NCBI RefSeq assembly: GCF_900186985.1
Contig: NZ_LT906447.1
Location: 806,001 to 870,000, forward strand
Reading direction: 5' to 3'
Length of the DNA stretch: 64,000 nt
Source: Staphylococcus piscifermentans
GTDB taxonomy: Bacteria; Bacillota; Bacilli; Staphylococcales; Staphylococcaceae
Part shown: in pieces, positions 47,048 through 56,004 of the stretch
How positions within the stretch are numbered: the stretch's first letter is position 1
Layout: each line of letters begins with the position of its first letter
Made by a program: the position numbers and the translations under genes
The notes under the pieces: model-generated
What the model was told of the DNA's origin: nothing
The model's database searches: none
The model's input: the letters and a program-made list of their open reading frames with translations, nothing else

Positions 47048-47599
47048 ATGACTACTAAACACATTACATTTACAGCGATTATGACAGCAATTATAGCATT
47101 GCTCGGCTTAGTACCGCCGATTCCTTTACCATTTATGCCAGTACCTATCGTGTTGCAAAACGTCGGTATTTTCTTAGCAGGTATTCTGTTAGGTAAGAAA
47201 TACGGAACACTCAGTGTGATTGTATTCCTTATTTTAGCAGCATGCGGCTTACCCGTTTTATCTGGCGGACGTGGCGGTATCGGAGTGTTTGCCGGACCAT
47301 CTGCAGGATTTTTATTCTTGTATCCAGTTGTAGCATTCTTAATCGGCTGGTATCGCGACAGATCAATTGAGCGCATTAATTTTATTAAAATTTTCATTCC
47401 GGTTATTGTAGCAGGCGTATTACTTCTAGATATTGTTGGTACTTTGATTATGGGAATGATTACGAATATGCCACTTTCTAAAGCTTTCTTTTTATCATTT
47501 GTATTTATGCCAGGTGATATTGTGAAAGCTGTAATTGCTTCATTAATTGGAGCGGCGCTATTGAATCATACGCGATTCAAACAATTAATTCGTTTCTAA
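47048..47599 (+). CDS. bioY: Biotin transporter BioY
   Basis: A 183-residue S component of the ECF-type biotin transporter with six membrane helices. PPIPLPFMPVPIVLQNVG near residue 24, LPVLSGGRGGIGVFAGPSAGFL near residue 70 and FMPGDIVKAVIASLI near the C terminus are BioY signatures. No energising EcfAAT genes are adjacent; staphylococci have a shared module elsewhere. TTCAAGGAGGA precedes the ATG. Control by BirA is indicated by the operator upstream. Confidence 0.92.
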   Translation: MTTKHITFTAIMTAIIALLGLVPPIPLPFMPVPIVLQNVGIFLAGILLGKKYGTLSVIVFLILAACGLPVLSGGRGGIGVFAGPSAGFLFLYPVVAFLIGWYRDRSIERINFIKIFIPVIVAGVLLLDIVGTLIMGMITNMPLSKAFFLSFVFMPGDIVKAVIASLIGAALLNHTRFKQLIRF

Positions 47600-47624
47600 G
47601 TTTCGAGGAAAAGAGGAATCAGTT

Positions 47625-48380
47625 ATGGTGCAGCTTTCAATGGATTTAATAGAGGAAACAGGTGAAATTGCTTTTCAAGATCACGTGAAGACTATTTATC
47701 TGACGCCTGATGAGCCTTTAACTTATTATTCAAACAAATGGGTATATCATGAAATGCCTCAATTTGAACAATGGTTGAAAGATGCAGAAACGCAATTACA
47801 ACAGCATCATGCACAGGGCAGCCATCATCTCATGTTTACGTTTCCAGAAAATACAGAGCTTTCTTTGGCATTTCAAGATTACTTGGAAAAAGAAAGCTAT
47901 GAATTGGGGTTGATGGAAATGTATGCGATTGAAGCGGAAGCATTGAAAGGCGAGATTCCTGACACGTTAAAGATTGAATGGGTGGATGGAGATAATTTAG
48001 ACGATTATTTAACGATTCATCGTACCTTTGCCCTTCAATTTGGGGAAGACTACGCTGATGAGTCAGAAAGAACGATTCGTAAGAGTTTCCAAGATGAGCA
48101 GCAGGTCAAGCGTATTGTGGTTTACTATCAAAACCAGCCTGTAGGTTCATTAGATGCCATTGAAACTGAGCAGACGCTCGAAATCGATAGCTTTGGTGTG
48201 ATTGAAAGTATGCGCCGTCAAGGAATAGGGCGTACGATGCAAGCATTTGTTGCGGCCCATGCTGAGGGCAAACCTATTATTTTAGTAGCAGATGGGGAAG
48301 ATACAGCGAAAGATATGTATATTAAACAAGGCTACACTTTCATTAGTTATCGTTATCAAATATTAAAAGAAAATGTATAA
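47625..48380 (+). CDS. GNAT-family N-acetyltransferase
   Basis: A 251-residue protein with the acetyl-CoA-binding motif A as MRRQGIGRTMQAF near residue 198 and a preceding beta strand DSFGVIES. The N-terminal 120 residues are an unassigned extension. AAGAGGAATCAG precedes ATG 47625, 25 bases after bioY, so it may be transcribed with it. The acceptor substrate is unknown. Confidence 0.82.
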   Translation: MVQLSMDLIEETGEIAFQDHVKTIYLTPDEPLTYYSNKWVYHEMPQFEQWLKDAETQLQQHHAQGSHHLMFTFPENTELSLAFQDYLEKESYELGLMEMYAIEAEALKGEIPDTLKIEWVDGDNLDDYLTIHRTFALQFGEDYADESERTIRKSFQDEQQVKRIVVYYQNQPVGSLDAIETEQTLEIDSFGVIESMRRQGIGRTMQAFVAAHAEGKPIILVADGEDTAKDMYIKQGYTFISYRYQILKENV

Positions 48381-48387
48381 AAAAAAA

Positions 48388-48434
48388 GAAGCTGTGCTTT
48401 GACAAGATTTACTCTTGCGAAGGCACAGCTTTAA
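48388..48434. terminator. Bidirectional terminator between the acetyltransferase gene and fdhD
   Basis: AAGCTGTGC ... GCACAGCTT with inner TGACAAG/CTTGCGA pairing; A run on the left, T-rich on the right. It overlaps the stop codon of fdhD. Confidence 0.75.
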
Positions 48435-49233
48435 TACGTTCTGGATGACTATATACACTGAAGTTGCCGTCTCTGCAAAAACCAATAGCTGTAATATTCA
48501 AATCGTCTGCAAGTTTAACAGCTAAAGTCGTCGGCGCAGATTTAGATAAAATCACTCCGACACCGATTTTGGCCGCTTTGATTAAGATTTCCGAAGAAAT
48601 TCGGCCGCTGAAGATTAACACTTTATCTCGTACTGGAATATGTCGTTCTAAACAGAAACCATAAAGTTTATCGAGCGCATTATGTCGTCCGATATCTTGG
48701 CGGTGTTCAAAGAATGTATCACCATCACTGATAGCAGCGTTATGCAATCCGCCTGTACGTTTAAATAATGTACTTGCACTTTGCAGACGGGTCATCATAT
48801 TAACAACTTGTTGTGGTTGCAATGTGATATGCGACATGCTCGTTTTAGCGATCGCAGCATCATTATGGAAGTAAAACTCACGGCTTTTTCCGCAACAAGA
48901 CGCAATCATACGTTTGGTGGAATATTCGAAGCGGTCGCCTAAATCTTTAGTGAGTTCCACATGTGCGAAACCTTTACTATCATCTATTTGGATGGACTTT
49001 AGTTCACTACGTTTCAGTATCGCACCTTCAGACGCTAAAAAGCCCAGAACCAATTCTTCCATGTGGTCTGGACTGCAGATGACAGTCGCAAACTCTTCTC
49101 CATTGACCATAATTGTTAAAGGGAATTCAGTTACATAACTGTCAGTTGTTTCGAATAACTTTCCATCTTCATAACGGACAATGTGTTGATCCGTCATTAC
49201 ATCTATATCGTTATTTTGTATATCTTTGTTCAT
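48409..49233 (-). CDS. fdhD: Formate dehydrogenase accessory sulfurtransferase FdhD
   Basis: A 274-residue protein that transfers sulfur from a cysteine desulfurase to the molybdenum cofactor of formate dehydrogenase. The reactive-cysteine loop is MIASCCGKSREF near residue 112 (adjacent cysteines rather than CxxC), and FEHRQDIGRHNALDKLYG near residue 167 is the conserved core. ATG 49233 is 9 bases from GAGGAG and preferred over ATG 49239, which is 3 bases away. It serves the fdhA product encoded 25 kb away and lies near the Moco genes. Confidence 0.92.
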   Translation of the reverse strand: MNKDIQNNDIDVMTDQHIVRYEDGKLFETTDSYVTEFPLTIMVNGEEFATVICSPDHMEELVLGFLASEGAILKRSELKSIQIDDSKGFAHVELTKDLGDRFEYSTKRMIASCCGKSREFYFHNDAAIAKTSMSHITLQPQQVVNMMTRLQSASTLFKRTGGLHNAAISDGDTFFEHRQDIGRHNALDKLYGFCLERHIPVRDKVLIFSGRISSEILIKAAKIGVGVILSKSAPTTLAVKLADDLNITAIGFCRDGNFSVYSHPERIKAVPSQE

Positions 49234-49343
49234 AAGCATTGACTCCTCATTAAAAGACTATACTATATTCTTCCACTTTTCAAAAAAGATTTGCATAATT
49301 TAAGAAAGTATATCAAATTTTAGTTGTGAGACGATTAAGATGA

Positions 49344-49362
49344 TAGTAAACTTAAAGTAAAC
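49344..49362. promoter_or_regulatory. Putative GalR operator upstream of galR
   Basis: ATAGTAAAC and AAGTAAAC lie in tandem just before the galR ribosome binding site. The same TAGTAAAC element is found before galK, suggesting autoregulation. Confidence 0.45.
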
Positions 49363-49379
49363 AAAAGGAGGTCAGGTGG

Positions 49380-50378
49380 ATGGCGAGTATCAGAGCAATT
49401 GCAAAAGCAGCTGGCGTGAGTCCAGGAACAGTTTCTCGTGTGTTGAATGAAGACCCGACGTTATCTGTGTCTGATACGACTAGAGCACGTATTCTTAAGA
49501 CAGCAGAAGAAATGTCCTATCAGAAAACAGCACGGCTGAATCGGCAAGTGCAAATTATTACCTATGCTTCGAGACGCAGAGAAATGGCAGATCCCTTTCA
49601 TAGAGAATTGAGACTTGCGATTGAGACAGAAATCAATCGTTTAAATTTAACTTTAAAGAAAACGATTCGGGTTGAACCAGGAATGAAGAAACAAGAATGG
49701 TCAGAAGTCAAAAAGGCAGGCGCACTCTTAGTTATCGGGCATTTTTCACAAGCAGCCTTGAAAGAAATATATCAGTATAATCCTAATATAGTAGTGATTA
49801 ACAATCCTGAAACACCAGACTACATGGATGCAGTTTATTCAGATTTACAGAAAACGACACTGCAACTGCTTGATAGAATTAGACAGACACATCCTAAAGC
49901 ACATATTGCTTACTTAGGAGGCATGAGAGAAGAAACCTCCTTGACAGGTGAGACAAGTTATGAGAGCGACGCACGTTATCAGGCTTATATGCAATGGTGC
50001 GAAGACCATAACGAGACACCGGATAGCCATCTCATAGGTTGGACGCGTGAAGATGGAGAACAAGAAATTGAATCTATAACTCAATTGCCGGATATTGTAC
50101 TAGCTGGCAATGATATGGTTGCTATCGGCGTCATTCAAGGATTGCAGAAATTAGGCAAGCAAGTTCCAGACGAGGTAAGTGTCATCGGCTTCAATGATTT
50201 AGAGGTCAATCAATATGTCACGCCTTCGTTGACAAGCGTGCAAATTGATATTGAACAATTTGGAAAGAGTGCGGTTGCAATGGCTGAAGACAGAATTAAA
50301 AAAGCGCGTGCTAATGCTCTGCATACACTAGTACAAACACGCTTGATAGTCCGTCAGTCATACTCTGAAAAAGAATAA
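49380..50378 (+). CDS. galR: LacI-family galactose operon regulator GalR
   Basis: A 332-residue repressor. The N-terminal LacI helix-turn-helix ASIRAIAKAAGVSPGTVSRVLN (residues 2-23) and hinge are followed by a periplasmic-binding-protein-like sensor domain (VIGFNDLEVNQYVTPSLTSVQID near residue 267). AAAAGGAGGT precedes the ATG. It heads galR-galK-galE-galT, with a separate promoter before galK. Confidence 0.88.
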   Translation: MASIRAIAKAAGVSPGTVSRVLNEDPTLSVSDTTRARILKTAEEMSYQKTARLNRQVQIITYASRRREMADPFHRELRLAIETEINRLNLTLKKTIRVEPGMKKQEWSEVKKAGALLVIGHFSQAALKEIYQYNPNIVVINNPETPDYMDAVYSDLQKTTLQLLDRIRQTHPKAHIAYLGGMREETSLTGETSYESDARYQAYMQWCEDHNETPDSHLIGWTREDGEQEIESITQLPDIVLAGNDMVAIGVIQGLQKLGKQVPDEVSVIGFNDLEVNQYVTPSLTSVQIDIEQFGKSAVAMAEDRIKKARANALHTLVQTRLIVRQSYSEKE

Positions 50379-50387
50379 AAAAATATT

Positions 50388-50435
50388 TTGACAAAACATT
50401 TAGTAAACAGATAAACTTTAAGTGCGTTTACTAAA
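50388..50435 (+). promoter_or_regulatory. galK promoter with paired GalR half sites
   Basis: TTGACA (50388-50393) with a TAAACT box 17-18 bases later. TTTAGTAAAC (50399-50408, in the spacer) and GTTTACTAAA (50426-50435, near the transcription start) are perfect inverted copies, well placed for repressor binding by GalR. Confidence 0.7.
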
Positions 50436-50467
50436 GAATATTTACTATAGTGTGGGAGGAAAAGGCA

Positions 50468-51634
50468 ATGCTGACATCTATGAAAGCTAAATTCGAAACC
50501 TTATTTCACGAGCAGCCAGAAGTTGCTGCCTTTGCACCAGGCAGAATTAATTTAATCGGAGAACATACAGATTATAATGGCGGTTATGTTTTTCCAGCAG
50601 CCATCGAACTGGGCACATATGGCTTAGCAAGTAAAAGAGAAGATCATAAAATTCGTCTGTACTCGAATAACTTTGAGGACTCAGGAGTGATTGAATTTTC
50701 TCTAGATGATTTACAATTTAATGCGGCGCACAGTTGGGCTAATTATCCAAAGGGAATGATTAAATTCTTGAAAGAAGCAGGTTATTCCATTGATACGGGC
50801 TTTAATATTTTAGTCGAAGGCAACATTCCGAACGGCGCAAGTCTATCGTCATCTGCTTCTATTGAGATGTTGACTGGATGGTTATTGAAATCTTTATTTG
50901 ACTTGCAAGTAGAGCGCTTAGAACTCATTCAACTTGGACGTAAAGTCGAAAATCAATTTATCGGTGTCAATTCTGGAATTATGGATCAATTTATCGTCGG
51001 TATGGGAAGAAAAGACCAAGCTATCTTACTCGATACCGCTACGCTTGATTATCATTATGTACCAGCAGAATTCGGCGACTATGTAATTTCAATTATGAAT
51101 ACCAACAAACGTCGTGAGCTCGCTGAATCTAAATATAATGAACGCTTGGAAGAATGTCAGAAAGCTTTAGCTTTGCTCCAGCAAGAATTAGATATCACAG
51201 CGCTAGGTCATTTGGATACAGAAACATTTAATAAGCATACGTATTTGATTGAAGATGAAATATTATTGCGTAGAGCACGACATGCTGTAACTGAAAATGC
51301 ACGCGTTAAACAAGCTTATGAAGCGTTAGAACAAAGTGACTTTACAGCCTTTGGAAAGCTTTTGAATGATTCACACGCTTCGTTAAAAGAGGATTACGAA
51401 GTCACAGGCACAGAATTGGATACGTTGGCAGAAACAGCTCAGCAAGTAGAAGGCGTCTTAGGTGCGCGTATGACTGGAGCGGGCTTTGCAGGTTGCGCCA
51501 TCGCTTTAGTTCATAAAGAACGTATTCAACAATTAGAAGAAGAAGTAACTCAAATTTATGCCAACAAAATAGGTTATGCACCGTCATTTTATCATGTCAA
51601 TATTGGCGATGGCGTTAAATCTATAGAAGTTTAA
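50468..51634 (+). CDS. galK: Galactokinase
   Basis: A 388-residue GHMP kinase that phosphorylates galactose at C1. Motifs: GRINLIGEHTDYNGGYVFP near residue 26 (galactokinase signature), the ATP-binding GNIPNGASLSSSASIE near residue 118, and GARMTGAGFAGCAIAL near residue 332. ATG 50468 follows GGGAGGAAAAGG with 8-base spacing; a GTG at 50450 is upstream of the ribosome binding site. Confidence 0.94.
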   Translation: MLTSMKAKFETLFHEQPEVAAFAPGRINLIGEHTDYNGGYVFPAAIELGTYGLASKREDHKIRLYSNNFEDSGVIEFSLDDLQFNAAHSWANYPKGMIKFLKEAGYSIDTGFNILVEGNIPNGASLSSSASIEMLTGWLLKSLFDLQVERLELIQLGRKVENQFIGVNSGIMDQFIVGMGRKDQAILLDTATLDYHYVPAEFGDYVISIMNTNKRRELAESKYNERLEECQKALALLQQELDITALGHLDTETFNKHTYLIEDEILLRRARHAVTENARVKQAYEALEQSDFTAFGKLLNDSHASLKEDYEVTGTELDTLAETAQQVEGVLGARMTGAGFAGCAIALVHKERIQQLEEEVTQIYANKIGYAPSFYHVNIGDGVKSIEV

Positions 51635-51649
51635 GAGAGGATGTAAATT

Positions 51650-52639
51650 ATGTCAGTTTTAGTGTTAGGTGGAGCAGGTTATATCGGAAGTCACGCTGCA
51701 GATCAGTTAATTGAACAAGGCTATGATGTAGCAGTTGTAGATAATCTTGGAACAGGTCATCGCGAAGCGGTTCCAGCAGCAGCACGTTTTTATGAAGGAG
51801 ATATTCGTGATAAAGAATTTTTAAATGACGTTTTTGAAAAAGAAGATGTTGAAGGCGTCTTTCATTTTTGCGCGTATTCTTTAGTAGGAGAATCCGTCAA
51901 TAAACCTTTAGAGTACTTCAACAATAATGTTTACGGGATGCAAGTCTTGTTAGAAGTCATGAAACAACATCATGTCAATGAAATCATTTTCTCATCCACA
52001 GCTGCAGTTTATGGAGAACCTGAAGTAGTACCGATTCAAGAAGATGCACCTAAAGCACCGACCAATCCATACGGCGAAAGTAAATTAATGATGGAAAAAA
52101 TGATGCATTGGTGCCATAACGCTTATGGCGTGAATTATGCAGCATTACGCTATTTCAATGTCGCAGGTGCTAAAGAAGACGGCAGCATCGGAGAAGATCA
52201 CAATCCAGAAACACATTTAATCCCGATTGTATTACAGGCAGCGCTAGGACAACGTGAGGCTATTACGATTTTCGGTACTGATTACGATACAGAAGATGGT
52301 TCTTGTGTACGTGATTATTTACATGTGACTGACCTGATTGCAGCGCATATACTTGCTTACCAATATTTGAAAGACGGAGGCGAAAGCGGAGCCTTCAATT
52401 TAGGCAGCAGCCAAGGTTATTCAGTAATAGAAATTGTAGAAGCAGCTAGACAAGCAACAGGTATCGATATCAAATCTGAAATTGGTGAAAGACGTGCAGG
52501 CGATCCAAGTAAATTAATCGCGTCCAGCGACAAAGCACAACGTGTTCTCGGCTGGAAACCGAAACATGATGATATCCACGAAATTATTGAAACAGCTTGG
52601 AATTGGCATCAATCACATCCGAACGGATACTCAAACTAA
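51650..52639 (+). CDS. galE: UDP-glucose 4-epimerase
   Basis: A 329-residue SDR-fold epimerase. NAD binding GGAGYIGSHAADQL at residues 7-20, catalytic Ser/Tyr/Lys in SSTAAVYG and NPYGESKLMMEKM near residues 122-150, and YFNVAGA near residue 175. It interconverts UDP-galactose and UDP-glucose. It lies 15 bases after galK. Confidence 0.94.
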   Translation: MSVLVLGGAGYIGSHAADQLIEQGYDVAVVDNLGTGHREAVPAAARFYEGDIRDKEFLNDVFEKEDVEGVFHFCAYSLVGESVNKPLEYFNNNVYGMQVLLEVMKQHHVNEIIFSSTAAVYGEPEVVPIQEDAPKAPTNPYGESKLMMEKMMHWCHNAYGVNYAALRYFNVAGAKEDGSIGEDHNPETHLIPIVLQAALGQREAITIFGTDYDTEDGSCVRDYLHVTDLIAAHILAYQYLKDGGESGAFNLGSSQGYSVIEIVEAARQATGIDIKSEIGERRAGDPSKLIASSDKAQRVLGWKPKHDDIHEIIETAWNWHQSHPNGYSN

Positions 52640-52660
52640 TTGATTACAGGGGGCAGCTTT

Positions 52661-54157
52661 ATGGAATTGAATCGGCAATACGTCAATCGATTTATTGACG
52701 ATGCAATACAATACAACGAATATGAGCCTGCAGATGCTTACTATCTGCAAAATTTAATCTTGAAAATTACTGGTGCTGAACAGGTTGATGAACATGTAGC
52801 AGAACATAGTCTGACTGATCTGACACCTAATGACATTGCACAACATTGGATTGAACAAATGATTGAAAATCAAATCATTGAAGATGTTGTCTATCAAAGA
52901 GAAATCATCGAGACGAAACTTTTAGATTTAATCACTCCTAAACCTTCAACGATTAATCGACGGTTTGATGAATTGTATGAGCAACATCCAGAGAAAGCTA
53001 CCGATTACTTCTATGAAATTTGCAAACGTAATCATTATATTAAGACGGATGCCATCGCACAGAATGTACATTACTATACGGCTACAGAATATGGCGATTT
53101 AGAAATCACTATTAACTTATCTAAACCTGAAAAGGATGCGAAAGAAATCGCTAAAGCACGCGAGGCAAAACAAACGCATTATCCAGCCAATGCATTGTGC
53201 ATGGAAAATGAAGGCTTTGCAGGTTCTGTAACCCAAGCAGCAAGACGCAATCACCGAATTATTCGCTTGAAATTAAATGGCGAGCCCTGGGGCTTCCAAT
53301 TCTCGCCATATGCTTATTTCGCAGAACATAGTATCGTCTTATCAGAAGCACATAATCCTATGAAAATTGAAAAAGCAACCTTCAGCAATCTCTTAGAATT
53401 CGTACAGAAATTTCCGCATTACTTTGCAGGTTCTAATGCTGATTTGCCGATTGTCGGAGGTTCCATTCTTTCACACAATCACTATCAAACTGGACGTCAT
53501 ACTTTCCCGATGGATAATGCGCCAGCAAGTCATGCTTTTACCATAGAAAAGTATCCAGAGGTGCAAGCTGCCACTTTAAAATGGCCGATGAGTGTGGTGC
53601 GCTTGAAAGGTCAGAATATTGATGAGTTAGTGGAAGCGGCAGAATATATTTTTGAAATTTGGCTGCATTATAATGACGCAACAGTTGAGATTAAAGCGTT
53701 TAGTGAAGATGGCACACGTCACCATACTGTAACGCCGATTGCTAGATATCGTCAGTCCACAGGTAATTATGAATTAGACCTGGTATTGAGAGATAATCAA
53801 ACTTCAACACAATTTCCAGATGGTATTTTTCATCCGCATCCAGATGTGCAACATATTAAAAAAGAAAATATTGGATTAATTGAAGTGATGGGAACAGCTA
53901 TTCTGCCTGGACGTTTAAAGAAAGAATTGAAAGAAGTAGAAGCGTACGTTCTCGGAAATAAAGAAGCGGATATAGGTAAACATCAAATGTGGGCGGATCG
54001 AATGATAGCTGCTTATGATTTTAATCAAGAGAATGCTGAAGATATCATCCATCAAGAAGTGGCGCACATCTTTAAACGTGTCTTAGAAGATGCGGGTGTA
54101 TTTAAACAAACCGAAGAAGGCCAAGCAGCATTCAAACGATTTATTCAGCATTTGTAG
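52661..54157 (+). CDS. galT: Galactose-1-phosphate uridylyltransferase, Firmicute type
   Basis: A 498-residue class II GalT that transfers UMP from UDP-glucose to galactose-1-phosphate. The active-site region GGSILSHNHYQTGRHTFPMD near residue 267 carries the histidines of the HxHxQ-type centre in this class. ATG 52661 is 6 bases after CAGGGGGC; the TTG at 52640 is ignored. Last gene of the gal operon. Confidence 0.92.
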   Translation: MELNRQYVNRFIDDAIQYNEYEPADAYYLQNLILKITGAEQVDEHVAEHSLTDLTPNDIAQHWIEQMIENQIIEDVVYQREIIETKLLDLITPKPSTINRRFDELYEQHPEKATDYFYEICKRNHYIKTDAIAQNVHYYTATEYGDLEITINLSKPEKDAKEIAKAREAKQTHYPANALCMENEGFAGSVTQAARRNHRIIRLKLNGEPWGFQFSPYAYFAEHSIVLSEAHNPMKIEKATFSNLLEFVQKFPHYFAGSNADLPIVGGSILSHNHYQTGRHTFPMDNAPASHAFTIEKYPEVQAATLKWPMSVVRLKGQNIDELVEAAEYIFEIWLHYNDATVEIKAFSEDGTRHHTVTPIARYRQSTGNYELDLVLRDNQTSTQFPDGIFHPHPDVQHIKKENIGLIEVMGTAILPGRLKKELKEVEAYVLGNKEADIGKHQMWADRMIAAYDFNQENAEDIIHQEVAHIFKRVLEDAGVFKQTEEGQAAFKRFIQHL

Positions 54158-54164
54158 AGGAACG

Positions 54165-54218
54165 GGGGAGCGGGACAGAAATAATTTTTGTTTAAAATTA
54201 TTTCTGTCCCGCTCCCCC
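54165..54218. repeat. Perfect 25-bp stem hairpin after galT
   Basis: The arms 54165-54189 and 54194-54218 are perfectly complementary around a 4-base loop. No T run follows the stem, so it may protect the mRNA 3' end or act as a weak terminator. The stem contains GGGACAGAAATAATTTT, a core shared with other intergenic hairpins here. Confidence 0.85.
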
Positions 54219-54266
54219 GGCAAAGCTAACTAGAATAGAAAAAAGCTTGGAACAAGCGCATTTTTT

Positions 54267-54330
54267 ATTCAGATAGCTACTGCCAGTTCAAAGAGTAGAG
54301 GTGAGACATTATTATGTTTCAGCCTCTTTT
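54267..54330 (+). repeat. Dispersed intergenic element with terminator hairpin, copy 2
   Basis: ATTCAGATAGCTACTGCCA leads into AGGTGAGACAT ... ATGTTTCAGCCTCTTTT, a hairpin with T tail. It is about 75% identical to 29120-29180 by eye. Confidence 0.65.
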
Positions 54331-54342
54331 CTTCGTTTAGAG

Positions 54343-54415
54343 CGAAAGTGTCGAGGCTCGCGCCGGTTGCCTATACAGTTAGGGGCCGAAGTGTCGAGGC
54401 TCAAGTCGACAGCCT
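54343..54415. repeat. Dispersed hairpin repeat, copy B (left of the IS)
   Basis: Unit 1 (54343-54386) starts CGAAAGTGTCGAGGC and ends CCTATACAGTTAGGGGC. Unit 2 (from 54387) stops after AGCCT at 54415, where the IS begins; the rest of the unit resumes at 56150. Confidence 0.88.
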
Positions 54416-54417
54416 CG

Positions 54418-54423
54418 TATAAT
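54418..54423 (+). promoter_or_regulatory. TATAAT -10 box at the IS left end, half of a junction promoter
   Basis: TATAAT starts 4 bases inside the left end. In the integrated state no -35 lies 17 bases upstream. In a circle the right-end TTGACT (56131-56136) would lie exactly 17 bases before it (13 bases of right end, CT, CG). Confidence 0.82.
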
Positions 54424-54479
54424 GAATTTATATTTTGAATATTTGTTTACATTTTTATTAATTTAATTGGATATTGCAG

Positions 54480-54768
54480 GGTATTCCTAGATAATATTCC
54501 TATAGATGAAAGGACTCTATAATAGGTAGAACTTTCCGCTGCCTGTAAATTAATTACGTGTATAGACTGTTCCCTTGGACTTGTCGGCATGTTTCAAACA
54601 CACAAGCTGTTTTCAATACAGCCGATGAACAATAAAGTAACAGTATTGTTCGCAGCCCTCGGCTGTTTTGAATCAATTCTGATATTGCGAGGATGTCTTA
54701 TGACGCTTGAATCTAGGGATAGCCTGGAGTATCTACACTATAAAATACAAAGAAAGGAGGTCCTTTCA
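54480..54768 (+). ncRNA. Candidate bridge (seek) RNA of the IS110 element
   Basis: The 5' untranslated stretch before the transposase folds into several stem-loops: CCTATAGA / TCTATAATAGG (54499-54525); a hairpin around 54579-54604; and a large one in which TTCAATACAGCCGA (54612-54625) pairs with TCGGCTGTTTTGAA (54659-54672) around an inner stem GAACAATA / TATTGTTC (54627-54651) and an asymmetric internal loop. IS110-subgroup elements encode a bridge RNA with target- and donor-binding loops in exactly this place. The exact ends of the RNA are not known, and the guide segments are not assigned. Confidence 0.65.
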
Positions 54769-56004
54769 ATGAAATTACTTGTCGGTTTAGATGTTAGTTC
54801 TCAAAAACTGGATGTTTGTATGCTTCAATCTGATAAAAAGGTTTTATGTCAAACTACTGTAGATAATAATCTCTTCGGTGCCGATTTGATTAAAAACAAT
54901 ATCCTGAATTATACAAATTCCTGTGATTACGAATCTATAGAAATCGGTTTGGAATCCACTTCTGTCTATAGTTTCCATCCAGCGATGTTTTTTCTTGAAG
55001 ACAATACATTGAAATCAATGAACACGCATATACATGTCATTAATCCCAAGCGTGTTCATAAATTCAAAGCAATGTTCGATGAAGATAAAACAGACAAAAT
55101 GGATGCCTATAGAATCGCAGATTATCTCAGAGGCGAGTTCCATACCACTAACTTAATTAAATCTGAACAATATGTCGCTTTGCAGAAATTAACCCGAACA
55201 CGCCACCAGCTGATCAAACAGCTTGTCGCAAGCAAGCAGCACTTTATCGAAAACCTTTATTACAAGTGCAACACCTTGTCAGCTGAAATAGATACCAATA
55301 TTTTTGGTAAAACAATGATGGAGATTATCACAGATGAGGACGGTATGGATGCATTTGCGGAAATGCCTCTGAAAGACTTGGAAGCATTTCTTACCGAAAA
55401 AAGCAAAGGACGATTCTCCAATCCTGAATCACTCGCCAAAGCAATACAAAAAGCCATCAGAAACTCATACAGATTAGGCGAAATACTTTCAGGCAGTGTG
55501 GATCTCATACTCGGTACTTATGCGAATATCATCCGAACGCTTCAGAAACAAATTAAAATACTTGATAAAAGTATCAGTGATGTTTTTTCATCGTTGCCGG
55601 AAGCCCAATCTTTATTAAGCATTCCAAGAATCGGTCCTGTGTTCGCTGCTGGTATTTTAGCAGAAGTCGGTCAAATCGAGCGATTTGACGATCAAGCCAA
55701 ATTAGCCAAATATGCCGGTCTTTCTTGGCCCAAATACCAATCCGGTGCTTTCACAGCAGAAAATACTTCGATGCGACGAACGGGTAATCATTATCTGCGC
55801 TATTACTTAGTTGAGGCTGCCAACTCAGTGAGGACGCATATTCCTGAATACAGGAAATATTATGCCAAAAAAGTTGCAGAAGTACCCAAATTCAAACATA
55901 AACGAGCCCTCGTCCTAACTGCAAGAAAATTTGTGAGATTGGTGGATGCTCTGTTACGTAACCACCAACTCTATTCTCCGGAAAGGGAGTGTGCGAAAAT
56001 CTAA
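54769..56004 (+). CDS. IS110-family transposase (DEDD recombinase)
   Basis: A 411-residue transposase. The N-terminal DEDD_Tnp_IS110 RuvC-like domain (about residues 1-165) has the acidic residues in VGLDVSSQKLDV (Asp8), IGLESTS (Glu), and DEDKTDKMDAYRIADYL. The C-terminal Transposase_20 domain (about 270-360) has LLSIPRIGPVFAAGILAEVG with the nearby serine-containing SMRRTGNHYLR. Length is normal and no stop interrupts it, so it looks functional. AAAGGAGG lies 8 bases before ATG 54769. The open frame continues upstream to 54589 but that part is the structured RNA region. Confidence 0.93.
   Translation: MKLLVGLDVSSQKLDVCMLQSDKKVLCQTTVDNNLFGADLIKNNILNYTNSCDYESIEIGLESTSVYSFHPAMFFLEDNTLKSMNTHIHVINPKRVHKFKAMFDEDKTDKMDAYRIADYLRGEFHTTNLIKSEQYVALQKLTRTRHQLIKQLVASKQHFIENLYYKCNTLSAEIDTNIFGKTMMEIITDEDGMDAFAEMPLKDLEAFLTEKSKGRFSNPESLAKAIQKAIRNSYRLGEILSGSVDLILGTYANIIRTLQKQIKILDKSISDVFSSLPEAQSLLSIPRIGPVFAAGILAEVGQIERFDDQAKLAKYAGLSWPKYQSGAFTAENTSMRRTGNHYLRYYLVEAANSVRTHIPEYRKYYAKKVAEVPKFKHKRALVLTARKFVRLVDALLRNHQLYSPERECAKI

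Noticed and set aside
54589..54768. N-terminal extension of the IS110 transposase by 60 residues
   Set aside because: The extension has no ribosome binding site, is not protein-like for the family, and coincides with the structured non-coding left end. The true start is ATG 54769 after AAAGGAGG.
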